Below are positions 1-7,849 of a stretch of 43,813 nt of DNA, one piece after another (the stretch's first letter is position 1; each line of letters opens with the position of its first letter). A program made the translations under genes and the position numbers. The stretch spans positions 1-43,813 of the forward strand of contig JAGBZX010000027.1 of the NCBI GenBank assembly GCA_017628025.1. The letters run 5' to 3'. The notes beneath the pieces were generated by a model that saw only the letters and a program-made list of their open reading frames with translations, ran no database searches and was not told the DNA's origin. The stretch is from Kiritimatiellia bacterium. GTDB lineage: Bacteria; Verrucomicrobiota; Kiritimatiellia; RFP12; UBA1067.

Positions 1-1
1 G

Positions 2-127
2 CATCGTAACGGAAGAAATTGGACTCAAAACCGTGATTATGAAGCTAGTGTTGCCGCTGGGCAAATTAATACGACGCTTGGCGGTAAAATTATTTGGCCA
101 ATTGGTTTTTCAGTTAATATAAGGTAA
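2..127 (+). CDS. 3' end of an unidentified gene (partial)
   Basis: The frame is open from the window edge and ends with TAA five bases before the fucosidase start. The visible 41 residues end in ...WPIGFSVNIR, with alternating hydrophobic residues that suggest beta strands. I do not recognise the family; a beta-sandwich or outer-membrane barrel end would both fit. Its closeness to the next gene suggests one transcript. Confidence 0.5.
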   Translation, partial: HRNGRNWTQNRDYEASVAAGQINTTLGGKIIWPIGFSVNIR

Positions 128-132
128 GAATT

Positions 133-2433
133 ATGATGAGGTTAGTCTTAACGGCGGCAGTTTTATTAGTTTCATTTTTTGGTTTTTCGCAAACGCATAA
201 AATAGTATCTAATTCTGCCGCGCAGGATAATATTAAAGGTTGGGAAAATCAATCATATCCAATTGGCAATGGGTGGTTTGGCGTAAATATTTTTGGTGGC
301 GTCAAAAAAGAGCGCTTGCAGATTACCGAGAATAGTTTTTTAACGCGACGTAACTTAACAAATGCTCTTGATATAAATTTAATCATGGTTGATGACAACC
401 ATAATAAATTCACAGGATACTCCCGTTCAATTGAACTAGAGACTGGTATTGGGCGAGTCGATTATGTAGCTAACGATGTTGTATATTCTAGAGAGATATT
501 TGCATCTTATCCTGATAGAGTTATGGCGGTTAAATGTAAAGCATCTAAGAAGGGTGCTTTGAATTTTAATCTTTCTGCTAACACGCCTTTTTTGCGGCCA
601 TTCGTGAAAAAAGGCTCAAGTGTAGCATATGATTCGCGAGCTGCCAAGGTTACTGCCAGTGGTGATGAGGTGCATGTAGTTCAACATCTTCAATATTACA
701 ATGTTAAGTTTTACGGATTGTTAAAAGTTATCACTGACGGTGTTATATCTCAAAATGGGAAACTCCTCCAAGTCAGAGGAGCAACAGAGGCAGTCGTTCT
801 TTTTACTTGTGCAACCAATTATCGTCTTGAACCGGATACATTCAAGTATGAAGGCTCAAAAATGGCATTGGTTGCCGAGGTCGATAAACCCGATTCAGAA
901 ATAGCTTCTAAAGTGCGAAATATCATAGACAAAGCTTTCAATAAAGGTTATGACGCATTAAAAGCCTCGCATATTGAAGATTTTTCTTCACTCATGAATC
1001 GTGTTAAGCTCGACCTGCCAGACAATAATGACGATGCTTCGTGTAAAACAGCTGATCTTTTGTCGAGGATTAAAAAAGGCGCTCCCAGTACATACCTTGA
1101 AGAGACATTTTTCCAATTTGGTAGATACCTTTTAGTTTCATCTTCTCGTCCTGGAACGCTACCAGCCAATCTTCAAGGAATTTGGAATGCACATCACAAA
1201 TCTCCATGGGGTTCTGGATATTGGCACAATATAAACGTTCAGATGAATTATTGGCCTGCGTTTATTACTAATCTAGCTGAATGCTTTGAGCCGTATGCTG
1301 AATTTAATGAAGCCTTTAGACCGGTGACGCGCAATAATGTCCAGCAATACTTAAATCGGCATAAACTTGGTAGGTTACCATCAAAACATGAGTCTCCTGA
1401 TATTTGGTGTGTAGCAACTGCCGTTTATCCGTATCGTGAAGGCGGTGTGCCAGGGGGGCATTCAGGACCTGGAACTGGCGCGCTTACAACAAAGTTATTT
1501 GCAGATTGGTATGATTATACACTAGACGAAAAGGCTCTTAAGCGTTTCGTTTGGCCTGTTATTCATGGGATGGCTGATTTTCTTTGCCGCTGTGTAAAGG
1601 AAATAGACGGCAAATACTTATCTGCTTTTTCTGCTTCTCCTGAACAGATAAATACCCCTGGCGGAAAATGGAACTGGCGTAATGGCACTCCGCCGTATTA
1701 CATAACTGTAGGTTGCGCGTTTGACCAGCAGCTTATTTGGGAGAATAATAATGACTTATTAAGATTTGCAGAAATTCTTGGAACTAATACTCCTGTCGTA
1801 GCTCGTGTAAAGCAACAGATAGACAAGTATGATCCAGTCCAAATTGGCGAGTCTGGTCAACTTAAAGAGTTTCGTGAAGAGAAAAAGTATGGAGAAATTG
1901 GGGATCCATTGCATAGACATATTTCTCACCTAGTAGGTCTTTATCCTGGCACGTTAATCAATGCTACGAAGCCAGAGTGGATGCAAGCGGCCAAAGTTGC
2001 GCTTGATTTGCGTGGTGATAAATCAACAGGTTGGGCGTTAGCTCACAGGATGAATTGCCGCGCGCGTTTGGGAGATGGTGATCATGCTCTTAAGCTTTTA
2101 CGCATAATGTTGGCAGAGCGCGTTTATGAGAACCTTTGGGGGATGCACCCACCATATCAAATTGATGGTAATTTTGGAGCGACAAGTGCAGTAGCAGAGA
2201 TGTTATTACAAAGTCAAGCTGGATACATTGATATATTGCCTGCATTGCCAAAGGCGTGGGCTAGCGAGGGGTCGTTTAAGGGCTTATGTGCCAGAGGTAA
2301 GATGGTTGTTGATTGTAAGTGGAAGAACGCAGAGCCAATTGAAGTTATTGTATATGCTCACGACTCGTCCAAGGTCGATGTCCGTTTTAAAGGCCACAAG
2401 CTTCAAAATGAGATTCTTCGTATTATAAAATAA
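133..2433 (+). CDS. Secreted GH95 alpha-L-fucosidase
   Basis: Predicted to hydrolyse terminal alpha-L-fucose (or alpha-L-galactose) residues from glycans outside the cytoplasm. A signal peptide covers residues 1 to about 20 (ends FFGFSQ). The N-terminal beta-sandwich carries IGNGWFGVNIFGG, the usual GH95 opening. The (alpha/alpha)6 barrel has GTLPANLQGIWN and the hallmark HNINVQMNYWP, whose N366 and N368 correspond to the two asparagines that activate water in characterised GH95 enzymes. E504 (SASPEQ) fits the general acid, and D678 lies in QIDGNFG. At 766 aa the length is normal. AAGG at 121-124 is a suitable ribosome site. Neighbours downstream are sugar-metabolism genes, which fits a fucose-glycan or related catabolic locus. 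Family assignment is firm; the exact substrate is not visible. Confidence 0.95.
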   Translation: MMRLVLTAAVLLVSFFGFSQTHKIVSNSAAQDNIKGWENQSYPIGNGWFGVNIFGGVKKERLQITENSFLTRRNLTNALDINLIMVDDNHNKFTGYSRSIELETGIGRVDYVANDVVYSREIFASYPDRVMAVKCKASKKGALNFNLSANTPFLRPFVKKGSSVAYDSRAAKVTASGDEVHVVQHLQYYNVKFYGLLKVITDGVISQNGKLLQVRGATEAVVLFTCATNYRLEPDTFKYEGSKMALVAEVDKPDSEIASKVRNIIDKAFNKGYDALKASHIEDFSSLMNRVKLDLPDNNDDASCKTADLLSRIKKGAPSTYLEETFFQFGRYLLVSSSRPGTLPANLQGIWNAHHKSPWGSGYWHNINVQMNYWPAFITNLAECFEPYAEFNEAFRPVTRNNVQQYLNRHKLGRLPSKHESPDIWCVATAVYPYREGGVPGGHSGPGTGALTTKLFADWYDYTLDEKALKRFVWPVIHGMADFLCRCVKEIDGKYLSAFSASPEQINTPGGKWNWRNGTPPYYITVGCAFDQQLIWENNNDLLRFAEILGTNTPVVARVKQQIDKYDPVQIGESGQLKEFREEKKYGEIGDPLHRHISHLVGLYPGTLINATKPEWMQAAKVALDLRGDKSTGWALAHRMNCRARLGDGDHALKLLRIMLAERVYENLWGMHPPYQIDGNFGATSAVAEMLLQSQAGYIDILPALPKAWASEGSFKGLCARGKMVVDCKWKNAEPIEVIVYAHDSSKVDVRFKGHKLQNEILRIIK

Positions 2434-2546
2434 ACTAGTTAACAAAGTTTTAAAATTATCCCAAGACTTAAATAAATAGAACTTTTCGCAACTTCTTTTG
2501 GGAATATACTGTTGAAAATTTTGACAGGTGAACTTTTACAAAAATA

Positions 2547-2555
2547 TGGTATAAT
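2547..2555 (+). promoter_or_regulatory. Extended -10 promoter of the sugar isomerase gene
   Basis: TGGTATAAT is an extended -10 element. TTGACA lies at 2521-2526, but the spacer is 23 bases, too long for a standard -35, so the extended -10 probably carries recognition. The predicted leader is about 20 nt and contains AAGGAGG at 2572-2578. Confidence 0.6.
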
Positions 2556-2582
2556 ACTAAAAAAATGCAATAAGGAGGCGTA

Positions 2583-3425
2583 ATGACACGTGGAGAATTT
2601 TTAAAATCAATTGGCTTAACGACTGCGTTTGCCGCGACAGGGTGCAAATTTAACTGTATTTGCGAGGATAAAATCCGTTACGCTCTTCAGCTCTATTCCA
2701 TTCATAAAATATTTTGGAAATCTCCAGAGAAAATCCTCGCACAACTTGCCGAGGGTGGGTATGATGGCGTAGAATTTTATGATTATGGTGGGAAAAGCGC
2801 TCGTGAAATCCGCAAAATGTGTGCTGATGCGGGCATCGCGCCTATGGGCATCCATTTGAATGGTGATGTTGATCTAGTTGGCGACAAACTCTTTAAGACT
2901 CTTGATTTTGCTGCAGAGGCAGGTTTTGAGAGTATTGTCTCCCCTCACGCTCATCGTAAGACAGAAAAGGGCTATGTTGAGTTTGGGCGTGCCATGGGCA
3001 AGGCTGCTGACGCAGCTAAAGCTTATGGTATTAAAGTCGGCATTCACTCTACATATCATCATTTTACTACTAAATTCGATGGTAAATCTGCTTGGGATGT
3101 CATTTATAGCGAAGCGTCAGATTCGTTGCAACAGCAAATAGATTTAGGCAACACCTTTAACACTGGGGAAGATTTAGTCAAACTTTTGGCCAAATATAAA
3201 GGTAGGCACCATTCATTACATGCTAAAGAAAATGTTCCTACTGTTGATGGCGTGTTTGGTGTTCCTCCCACAAATGGCGGCCCAGTAGTGCCATGGGGCG
3301 ATGTCTTGAAATTTATGAAGACAGATTCGTCGCTTAAGTGGTGGATAGTTGAAGCAGAAGGTAAGCCTGCTTCGCTTGAGCCAGCACTTAAATCGCTTAA
3401 ACTTTTGCGTCAGTGGAATGCATAA
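2583..3425 (+). CDS. Exported sugar phosphate isomerase/epimerase-like TIM-barrel protein
   Basis: Xylose-isomerase-like (AP endonuclease 2) TIM barrel of the sugar isomerase/epimerase group. The N-terminus (TRGEFLKSIGLTTAFAATGC) resembles a Tat-like or lipoprotein leader with a lipobox-type FAATGC, so the protein may be exported and lipid-anchored. Barrel motifs include GGYDGVEFYDYGG, IHSTYHHF, QIDLGN and WIVEAEG, whose acidic residues and histidines fit the divalent-metal site of the family. At 280 aa it is complete. A strong AAGGAGG lies 4 bases before the ATG. It follows the fucosidase and precedes a LarA homologue and an SDR, suggesting interconversion of a sugar or keto-sugar. The substrate cannot be told from sequence. 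Confidence 0.85.
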   Translation: MTRGEFLKSIGLTTAFAATGCKFNCICEDKIRYALQLYSIHKIFWKSPEKILAQLAEGGYDGVEFYDYGGKSAREIRKMCADAGIAPMGIHLNGDVDLVGDKLFKTLDFAAEAGFESIVSPHAHRKTEKGYVEFGRAMGKAADAAKAYGIKVGIHSTYHHFTTKFDGKSAWDVIYSEASDSLQQQIDLGNTFNTGEDLVKLLAKYKGRHHSLHAKENVPTVDGVFGVPPTNGGPVVPWGDVLKFMKTDSSLKWWIVEAEGKPASLEPALKSLKLLRQWNA

Positions 3426-3445
3426 AAAAGTCCTTCTCGTTGGGA

Positions 3446-3474
3446 TTGTTTGAAGAGTGCTAATTTGGTATACT
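3446..3474 (+). promoter_or_regulatory. Promoter of the LarA-family gene, predicted leaderless
   Basis: TTGTTT (3446-3451), a 17-base spacer, then TATACT (3469-3474) preceded by TGG (extended -10). The ATG is only 7 bases after the -10 element and there is no Shine-Dalgarno sequence, so the transcript should start at or next to the start codon. Confidence 0.7.
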
Positions 3475-3481
3475 ACGACAA

Positions 3482-4786
3482 ATGAAATACGACGATATAT
3501 TTAATGTGTGCGAATGTAATGCGGGCTACTCTAATGATGAGATTGCTAGCTTTCTTTCCAAAGCCTTAGCACAGTGGGAATCGACTAAAGGGCAGATTAA
3601 AAATGCTTTAATTATTCCGCCTGACTTTACGCGTTTCCATTCCAATGCTGGTTTTATTACGGAGTTCTTCTATAACAAGCTCCTTGAAAAAGGAGCCAAT
3701 GTTGATGTTTTGCCAGCGCTTGGTACGCACGTGCCAGTTTCTGAAAAGCAATGGTCAGAGATGTTCGGATCAATTCCGTACTCAAAAATGATTGCTCATA
3801 ATTGGCGTACAGATGTTGTAAAGCTTGGCGAAGTTCCTGCTGCGGAAGTTGAAAAAATCACAGAAGGTCTCTGGAAAGATCCAGTTGATGTTGAAGTTAA
3901 TCGCCTTTTGATGGACGATAAATACGACATCGTAATTTCTCCTGGGCAGGTAGTACCGCACGAGGTTATCGGTATGGCTAACCATGCCAAGAATATTTTT
4001 GTGGGTATTGGTGGCTCTGATATGATCAACAAGTCTCACATGATTGGTGCGGTCTGCGGCATGGAAAAAGCCATGGGGCGTGACTTTACGCCTGTTAGAC
4101 TTCTTTTTGATTATGCGCTTGAGCATTATCTAGCTGACAGACCTATTCTTTGGGTTCTTACGGTAAACACTGCTCCCCAAGGTAAAATTGCCAGCCACGG
4201 GCTTTTCATTGGTCAAGGTAGAGCTTGTCTTGAAGCAGCAGTTAAACTGGCTCAAGAAAAAAACATAGATTATGTTGAGCATGGCATTAAAAAATGCGTC
4301 GTTTATCTTGAGCCTTCTGAATTTACATCAACCTGGTTAGGTAACAAATCAGTATATCGCACGCGTATGGCTATGGCTGACGGCGGAGAGCTTATCGTTT
4401 TGGCTCCTGGCGTCCATCGCTTCGGCGAAGATGATAGAGTTGATGAGTTGATTCGTAAATATGGGTATCGCGGGCGCTTGCATACATTAGAAGTTTTCAA
4501 TAAGCCAGAGGCAGAAGATTTGCGTGCTAATATGGGAGCGGCAGCTCACCTTATTCATGGTTCTTCAGATGGTCGCTTCTCAATACGATATTGCGTAAAA
4601 AATATTACTCGTCAAGAGGTTGAGTCTGTAGGCTTTCTTTCCGGAGACTATGATGAGATGGCTGCGAAATACGACCCGACAAAGCTCAAATACGGCTATA
4701 ACATAGTTGATGGTGAAGAAATTTACTTTATTCCAAATCCTGCTCTTGGGCTTTGGATTGATAAAGAGCGTTTTAATGCTTCGTAA
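3482..4786 (+). CDS. LarA-family nickel-pincer racemase/epimerase (DUF2088)
   Basis: Homologue of lactate racemase LarA, whose wider family includes 2-hydroxyacid racemases and sugar-acid 2-epimerases using the nickel-pincer nucleotide cofactor. The active-site pattern is retained: PALGTH (H83, first catalytic histidine), PHEVIGMANHAK with H160 (second catalytic histidine) and K170 (the lysine that holds the cofactor), and H186 (nickel ligand). The H160-K170-H186 spacing of 10 and 16 residues equals that of the Lactobacillus enzyme (H174-K184-H200). At 434 aa the length is usual. Cofactor genes larB, larC and larE are not in the window. The adjacent mannonate-oxidoreductase-type SDR suggests an aldonic or uronic acid rather than lactate as substrate (inference). 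Confidence 0.85.
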   Translation: MKYDDIFNVCECNAGYSNDEIASFLSKALAQWESTKGQIKNALIIPPDFTRFHSNAGFITEFFYNKLLEKGANVDVLPALGTHVPVSEKQWSEMFGSIPYSKMIAHNWRTDVVKLGEVPAAEVEKITEGLWKDPVDVEVNRLLMDDKYDIVISPGQVVPHEVIGMANHAKNIFVGIGGSDMINKSHMIGAVCGMEKAMGRDFTPVRLLFDYALEHYLADRPILWVLTVNTAPQGKIASHGLFIGQGRACLEAAVKLAQEKNIDYVEHGIKKCVVYLEPSEFTSTWLGNKSVYRTRMAMADGGELIVLAPGVHRFGEDDRVDELIRKYGYRGRLHTLEVFNKPEAEDLRANMGAAAHLIHGSSDGRFSIRYCVKNITRQEVESVGFLSGDYDEMAAKYDPTKLKYGYNIVDGEEIYFIPNPALGLWIDKERFNAS

Positions 4787-4814
4787 TTTTTAACAATCCT
4801 TAAGGAGACAAAAA

Positions 4815-5657
4815 ATGAAAATCGTTAAAGATAAAGGTGTTGAAGGAAAGGTTATTGTTTGCACCGGCGCTGCCGGTGTGCTTTGCTCTTCTATGACAGA
4901 AGATCTTCTTCGTCATGGCGCAAAGGTCGCGGTCTTAGATCTTCGTGGTGATGTTGCTGCAAAATTCTGCGCAAAACTCGCCAAGAAAGGACTTGCAAAT
5001 ACTCTCGCGCTTGAGGCTAATGTTCTTGACAAGAAGAGCCTTGAAGATGCAAAGAAAGCGATCCTTAAAAAGTGGAAGCGCATTGATGTCCTTATCAATG
5101 GTGCTGGCGGCAATCATCCCAAGGGCACGACTCCAGCAGAGCAGATGACAAAAGGCATGAATCTTGAAGATACATTCTTTGGTCTTACCGCTGAGGGCTT
5201 TGAGTTTGTTAACAAGCTTAATCTCGTCGGTACGATTCTTCCTTGTCAGGTGTTCTGCAAAGAGATGCTCAAGAAGGGCGGCAGCGTTCTTAACTTCTGC
5301 TCGATGGCTGCTTATCAGCCGCTTACTAAGGTTGCGGCATATGGCGCGGCAAAGGCTGGCATCATGAACTTTACGAGCTTCCTGGCAACTCACCTAGCTC
5401 CAATGGGAGTTAGAGTTAATGCGATTGCTCCAGGTTTCTTTATTACTGACCAGAATCGCTTCCTTATGCTTGAGAAGGATGGCAAAACGCTTACTCCTCG
5501 TGGCAATAAGGTAATTGCTAAAACTCCTATGCGTAAGTTTGGTGCGCCATCTGATCTTCACGGTGCAGCAAGGTTCCTTATTTCAGATGAAGCGTCGTTT
5601 ATTACTGGTGTAACACTTCCAGTTGACGGTGGTTTTGTCTGCTATTCTGGAGTTTAA
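4815..5657 (+). CDS. SDR oxidoreductase, D-mannonate oxidoreductase type
   Basis: NAD(P)-dependent short-chain dehydrogenase/reductase of the group annotated as D-mannonate (fructuronate) oxidoreductase. The nucleotide-binding turn reads CTGAAGVLCSS, a variant typical of this subgroup in place of TGxxxGxG. Other marks are INGAGGNHP, the catalytic serine in FCSMAAYQ, YGAAK (Tyr-xxx-Lys) and the C-terminal TGVTLPVDGG. At 280 aa it is complete. AAGGAG lies about 9 bases before the ATG. It is 28 bases after the LarA homologue and probably acts on the same sugar-acid pool: one enzyme epimerises, the other oxidises or reduces. The pairing is inference; the SDR family call is firm. Confidence 0.85.
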   Translation: MKIVKDKGVEGKVIVCTGAAGVLCSSMTEDLLRHGAKVAVLDLRGDVAAKFCAKLAKKGLANTLALEANVLDKKSLEDAKKAILKKWKRIDVLINGAGGNHPKGTTPAEQMTKGMNLEDTFFGLTAEGFEFVNKLNLVGTILPCQVFCKEMLKKGGSVLNFCSMAAYQPLTKVAAYGAAKAGIMNFTSFLATHLAPMGVRVNAIAPGFFITDQNRFLMLEKDGKTLTPRGNKVIAKTPMRKFGAPSDLHGAARFLISDEASFITGVTLPVDGGFVCYSGV

Positions 5658-5661
5658 TAAG

Positions 5662-7038
5662 TTGAACAACCCGCTGAACGTTGAGCAAGTTGTCGGACAA
5701 ATAGCAACGGCTATTAAAAAGGCTGGCGGCAGAGCCTTGATGGTTGGCGGGTGTGTGCGTGATGCTATGATGGGCATCACGCCAAAAGATATTGATATCG
5801 AGGTGTTTGGCATTGAGGCCCAACACCTCGAACGCATTGTTGGCGAAAATTTCGAATACGATAGTTGTGGCGTTTCGTTTGGTGTATTAAAACTAAAGCA
5901 TATAGATATTGATATATCGCTACCGAGACGAGAGTCTAAAATAGGATTAGGGCATAGAGCTTTTAATATTGCCTCAGATCCTTTTATGTCAGTAGAAGAG
6001 GCTTCTCTTAGGCGAGACTTTACAATAAATTCGATGTACAAAGATCCGCTTACAGGCGAGATTATAGATCCAAATGGCGGAAAGAATGATCTTGAGCAAA
6101 AAATCCTTCGTCACGTATCGCATAAGTTTTCTGAAGATCCTTTAAGAGTTCTTCGCGGTGCGCAATTTGTAGCTCGTTTTGATTTAGAAGCTCATGACAC
6201 AACTATTGATATTTGCCGCGATATTACGCCAGAGTCGTTAGCGGCAGAGCGCATTTTTGAAGAGTGGAAAAAACTCATATTAAAAGGTGTTAAAATTTCT
6301 AAAGGCCTACAATTTTTGCAAGCAACAAATTGGGTGAAGTATTTTCCTGAGTTGAACGCATTAATAGGTTGCAAGCAAGAACCAAAGTGGCACCCTGAAG
6401 GCGATGTGTGGGAACACACAAAATGTTGCTTAGATTTTTATGCGAAAAATCGTATAGGTGAGCAATATGAAGATTTGGTCGTTGGCATGGCAGTGCTTTG
6501 TCATGATTTCGGAAAACCCTCGTGCACATTTTTTGATGAGAAAGTAGGGCGCCTTCGTTCTTTGGGCCATGATGAAAAAGGTGTTGGGCCGACTTACAGT
6601 TTTTTATCGCGGATGACAAATGAAGAGAAATTTATTTCAGATGTTGTCCCTTTGGTTAAAAACCATATGCGTCCATTTTCTATGTGGCGCTCTGATGCTA
6701 GAGATGGCGCAGTAAGAAGGTTGTCATGTCAAGTAAAGCGAATTGATAGGCTTATTAGAGTTTGCTTAGCTGATGATGGCGGTAGACCTCCATTTCCTTC
6801 TGATACATCATCTTTAGATTGGCTGGCTGCCCAAGCTAAACGACTTGATGTCCAAGATAAGGCTCCTAAGCCAATTCTTATGGGCAGAGATCTTCTCAGT
6901 TTAGGGCTTAAAGCTGGGCCATTATTTAAGAAGATTCTTGATGAAGCTTATGATAATCAGATAGAAGGTGTCTTTTCTGATTTAGATGGTGCGAAGAAGT
7001 GGCTTAAAGAAAAACTTCTAACTCTCGAAAATTGCTAA
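5662..7038 (+). CDS. cca: tRNA nucleotidyltransferase (CCA-adding) with HD domain
   Basis: Adds or repairs the CCA end of tRNAs. The class II nucleotidyltransferase head has GGCVRD (29-34) and the metal-binding DID (43-45), followed by RRDFTINSM and the RNA-binding helices (DPLRVLRGAQFVARF). A C-terminal HD phosphohydrolase domain is present (EHTKCCLD, H281-D282 in CHDFGKP, KNHMRP), as in multifunctional bacterial CCA enzymes. I chose the TTG at 5662, 4 bases after the SDR stop, because GGAG (5649-5652) precedes it. An upstream in-frame TTG at 5623 would force an overlap with the SDR. A poly(A) polymerase role cannot be excluded. The gene is probably cotranscribed with the SDR although functionally unrelated. 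Confidence 0.88.
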   Translation: MNNPLNVEQVVGQIATAIKKAGGRALMVGGCVRDAMMGITPKDIDIEVFGIEAQHLERIVGENFEYDSCGVSFGVLKLKHIDIDISLPRRESKIGLGHRAFNIASDPFMSVEEASLRRDFTINSMYKDPLTGEIIDPNGGKNDLEQKILRHVSHKFSEDPLRVLRGAQFVARFDLEAHDTTIDICRDITPESLAAERIFEEWKKLILKGVKISKGLQFLQATNWVKYFPELNALIGCKQEPKWHPEGDVWEHTKCCLDFYAKNRIGEQYEDLVVGMAVLCHDFGKPSCTFFDEKVGRLRSLGHDEKGVGPTYSFLSRMTNEEKFISDVVPLVKNHMRPFSMWRSDARDGAVRRLSCQVKRIDRLIRVCLADDGGRPPFPSDTSSLDWLAAQAKRLDVQDKAPKPILMGRDLLSLGLKAGPLFKKILDEAYDNQIEGVFSDLDGAKKWLKEKLLTLENC

Positions 7039-7073
7039 ATAATGTGTTTTTACAACATTGAATAAGCGGAATT

Positions 7074-7082
7074 TGATATACT
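7074..7082 (+). promoter_or_regulatory. Extended -10 promoter of dapB
   Basis: TGATATACT is an extended -10 with the same sequence type as the other promoters here. No good -35 lies at the standard distance. The leader would be about 12 nt and contains AAAAAGG just before the ATG at 7102. Confidence 0.6.
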
Positions 7083-7101
7083 ACATAGAAAAAGGTTTTA
7101 T

Positions 7102-7824
7102 ATGAAAATTGCGATACTCGGAGCAGGCGGAAAGATGGGAGTGATGCTATGTGAGCTTTCACAGGCTCATTTATGTGAAGTTGTTTCCCGCGTCGATATT
7201 CGAGAAGGGTTTGATTTAGACATTTCTCCTGAGGTAGAGGGGGTAATTGATTTTTCTTTTCATACTGCAGTTCCAGGTTTTATAGCAAAGGCAGTTGAGA
7301 TGGAAATTCCGTATGTTCTTGGCACGACGGGACTTACCGATGAAGAGCAGAAGGCGGTTGATGAGGCTTCTTTAAAAATACCTGTCGTTCAATCTGGCAA
7401 TTATTCTTTAGGTGTTAATGTTTTATTGGGTCTTGTTCGCAAAGCTGCTCAAGCTCTAGATAAGTCTTACGATATAGAAATCGTAGAAATGCATCATCGC
7501 CATAAAAAAGACGCCCCTAGCGGAACCGCGCTAATGCTTGCAAAGGCTGCTGATGAGGCACGCGGCGGAGATAATCCTTTTGTTTACGGCAGAGTAGGTC
7601 AAACTGGTGAGCGCCCTGTAGGAGAGATAGCTCTACATTCATTGCGCGGCGGCAGTGTTATTGGCGATCATACTGTTACTTTTGCTAGTGAGCTAGAGAG
7701 AGTTGAGTTAGTTCATAAGGCGCAAAGCCGCGAAGCGTTTGCTGCCGGTGCTCTTAAAGCTCTATTATGGGCGAAAGGGCGAAAGGCTGGCAAGTATTCG
7801 ATGCTTGATGTTTTAGGTATGTAA
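7102..7824 (+). CDS. dapB: 4-hydroxy-tetrahydrodipicolinate reductase
   Basis: NAD(P)H-dependent step of lysine and meso-diaminopimelate synthesis, acting in the cytoplasm and feeding peptidoglycan. The Rossmann motif GAGGKMG is at residues 7-13. The family signature EMHHRHKKDAPSGTA at about 129-143 contains the catalytic histidine and lysine. DFSFHTA, PYVLGTTGL and QSGNYSLGVN are also typical. At 240 aa it is slightly short, with a compact N-terminal half, but all motifs are present. It has its own extended -10 promoter and lies 25 bases before gpmI. Confidence 0.95.
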   Translation: MKIAILGAGGKMGVMLCELSQAHLCEVVSRVDIREGFDLDISPEVEGVIDFSFHTAVPGFIAKAVEMEIPYVLGTTGLTDEEQKAVDEASLKIPVVQSGNYSLGVNVLLGLVRKAAQALDKSYDIEIVEMHHRHKKDAPSGTALMLAKAADEARGGDNPFVYGRVGQTGERPVGEIALHSLRGGSVIGDHTVTFASELERVELVHKAQSREAFAAGALKALLWAKGRKAGKYSMLDVLGM

Positions 7825-7849
7825 TTTAAAAATAAAATAAGGAAAAACT

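Noticed and set aside
2434-2540. Terminator after the fucosidase gene
   Set aside because: Possible pairings such as TCCCAA with TTGGGA have a loop over 30 bases and no following T-run, so no intrinsic terminator can be supported.
3782-4126. Minus-strand frame in the LarA homologue
   Set aside because: Codon-shadow of the conserved gene; no protein-like features.
4935-5393. 152-codon minus-strand frame within the SDR gene
   Set aside because: It lies wholly opposite a well-conserved gene, has no ribosome site and its translation has no domain character.
7041-7059. Hairpin AATGT/ACATT after the tRNA nucleotidyltransferase gene
   Set aside because: Five AT-rich pairs without a U-tract are too weak to call a terminator.
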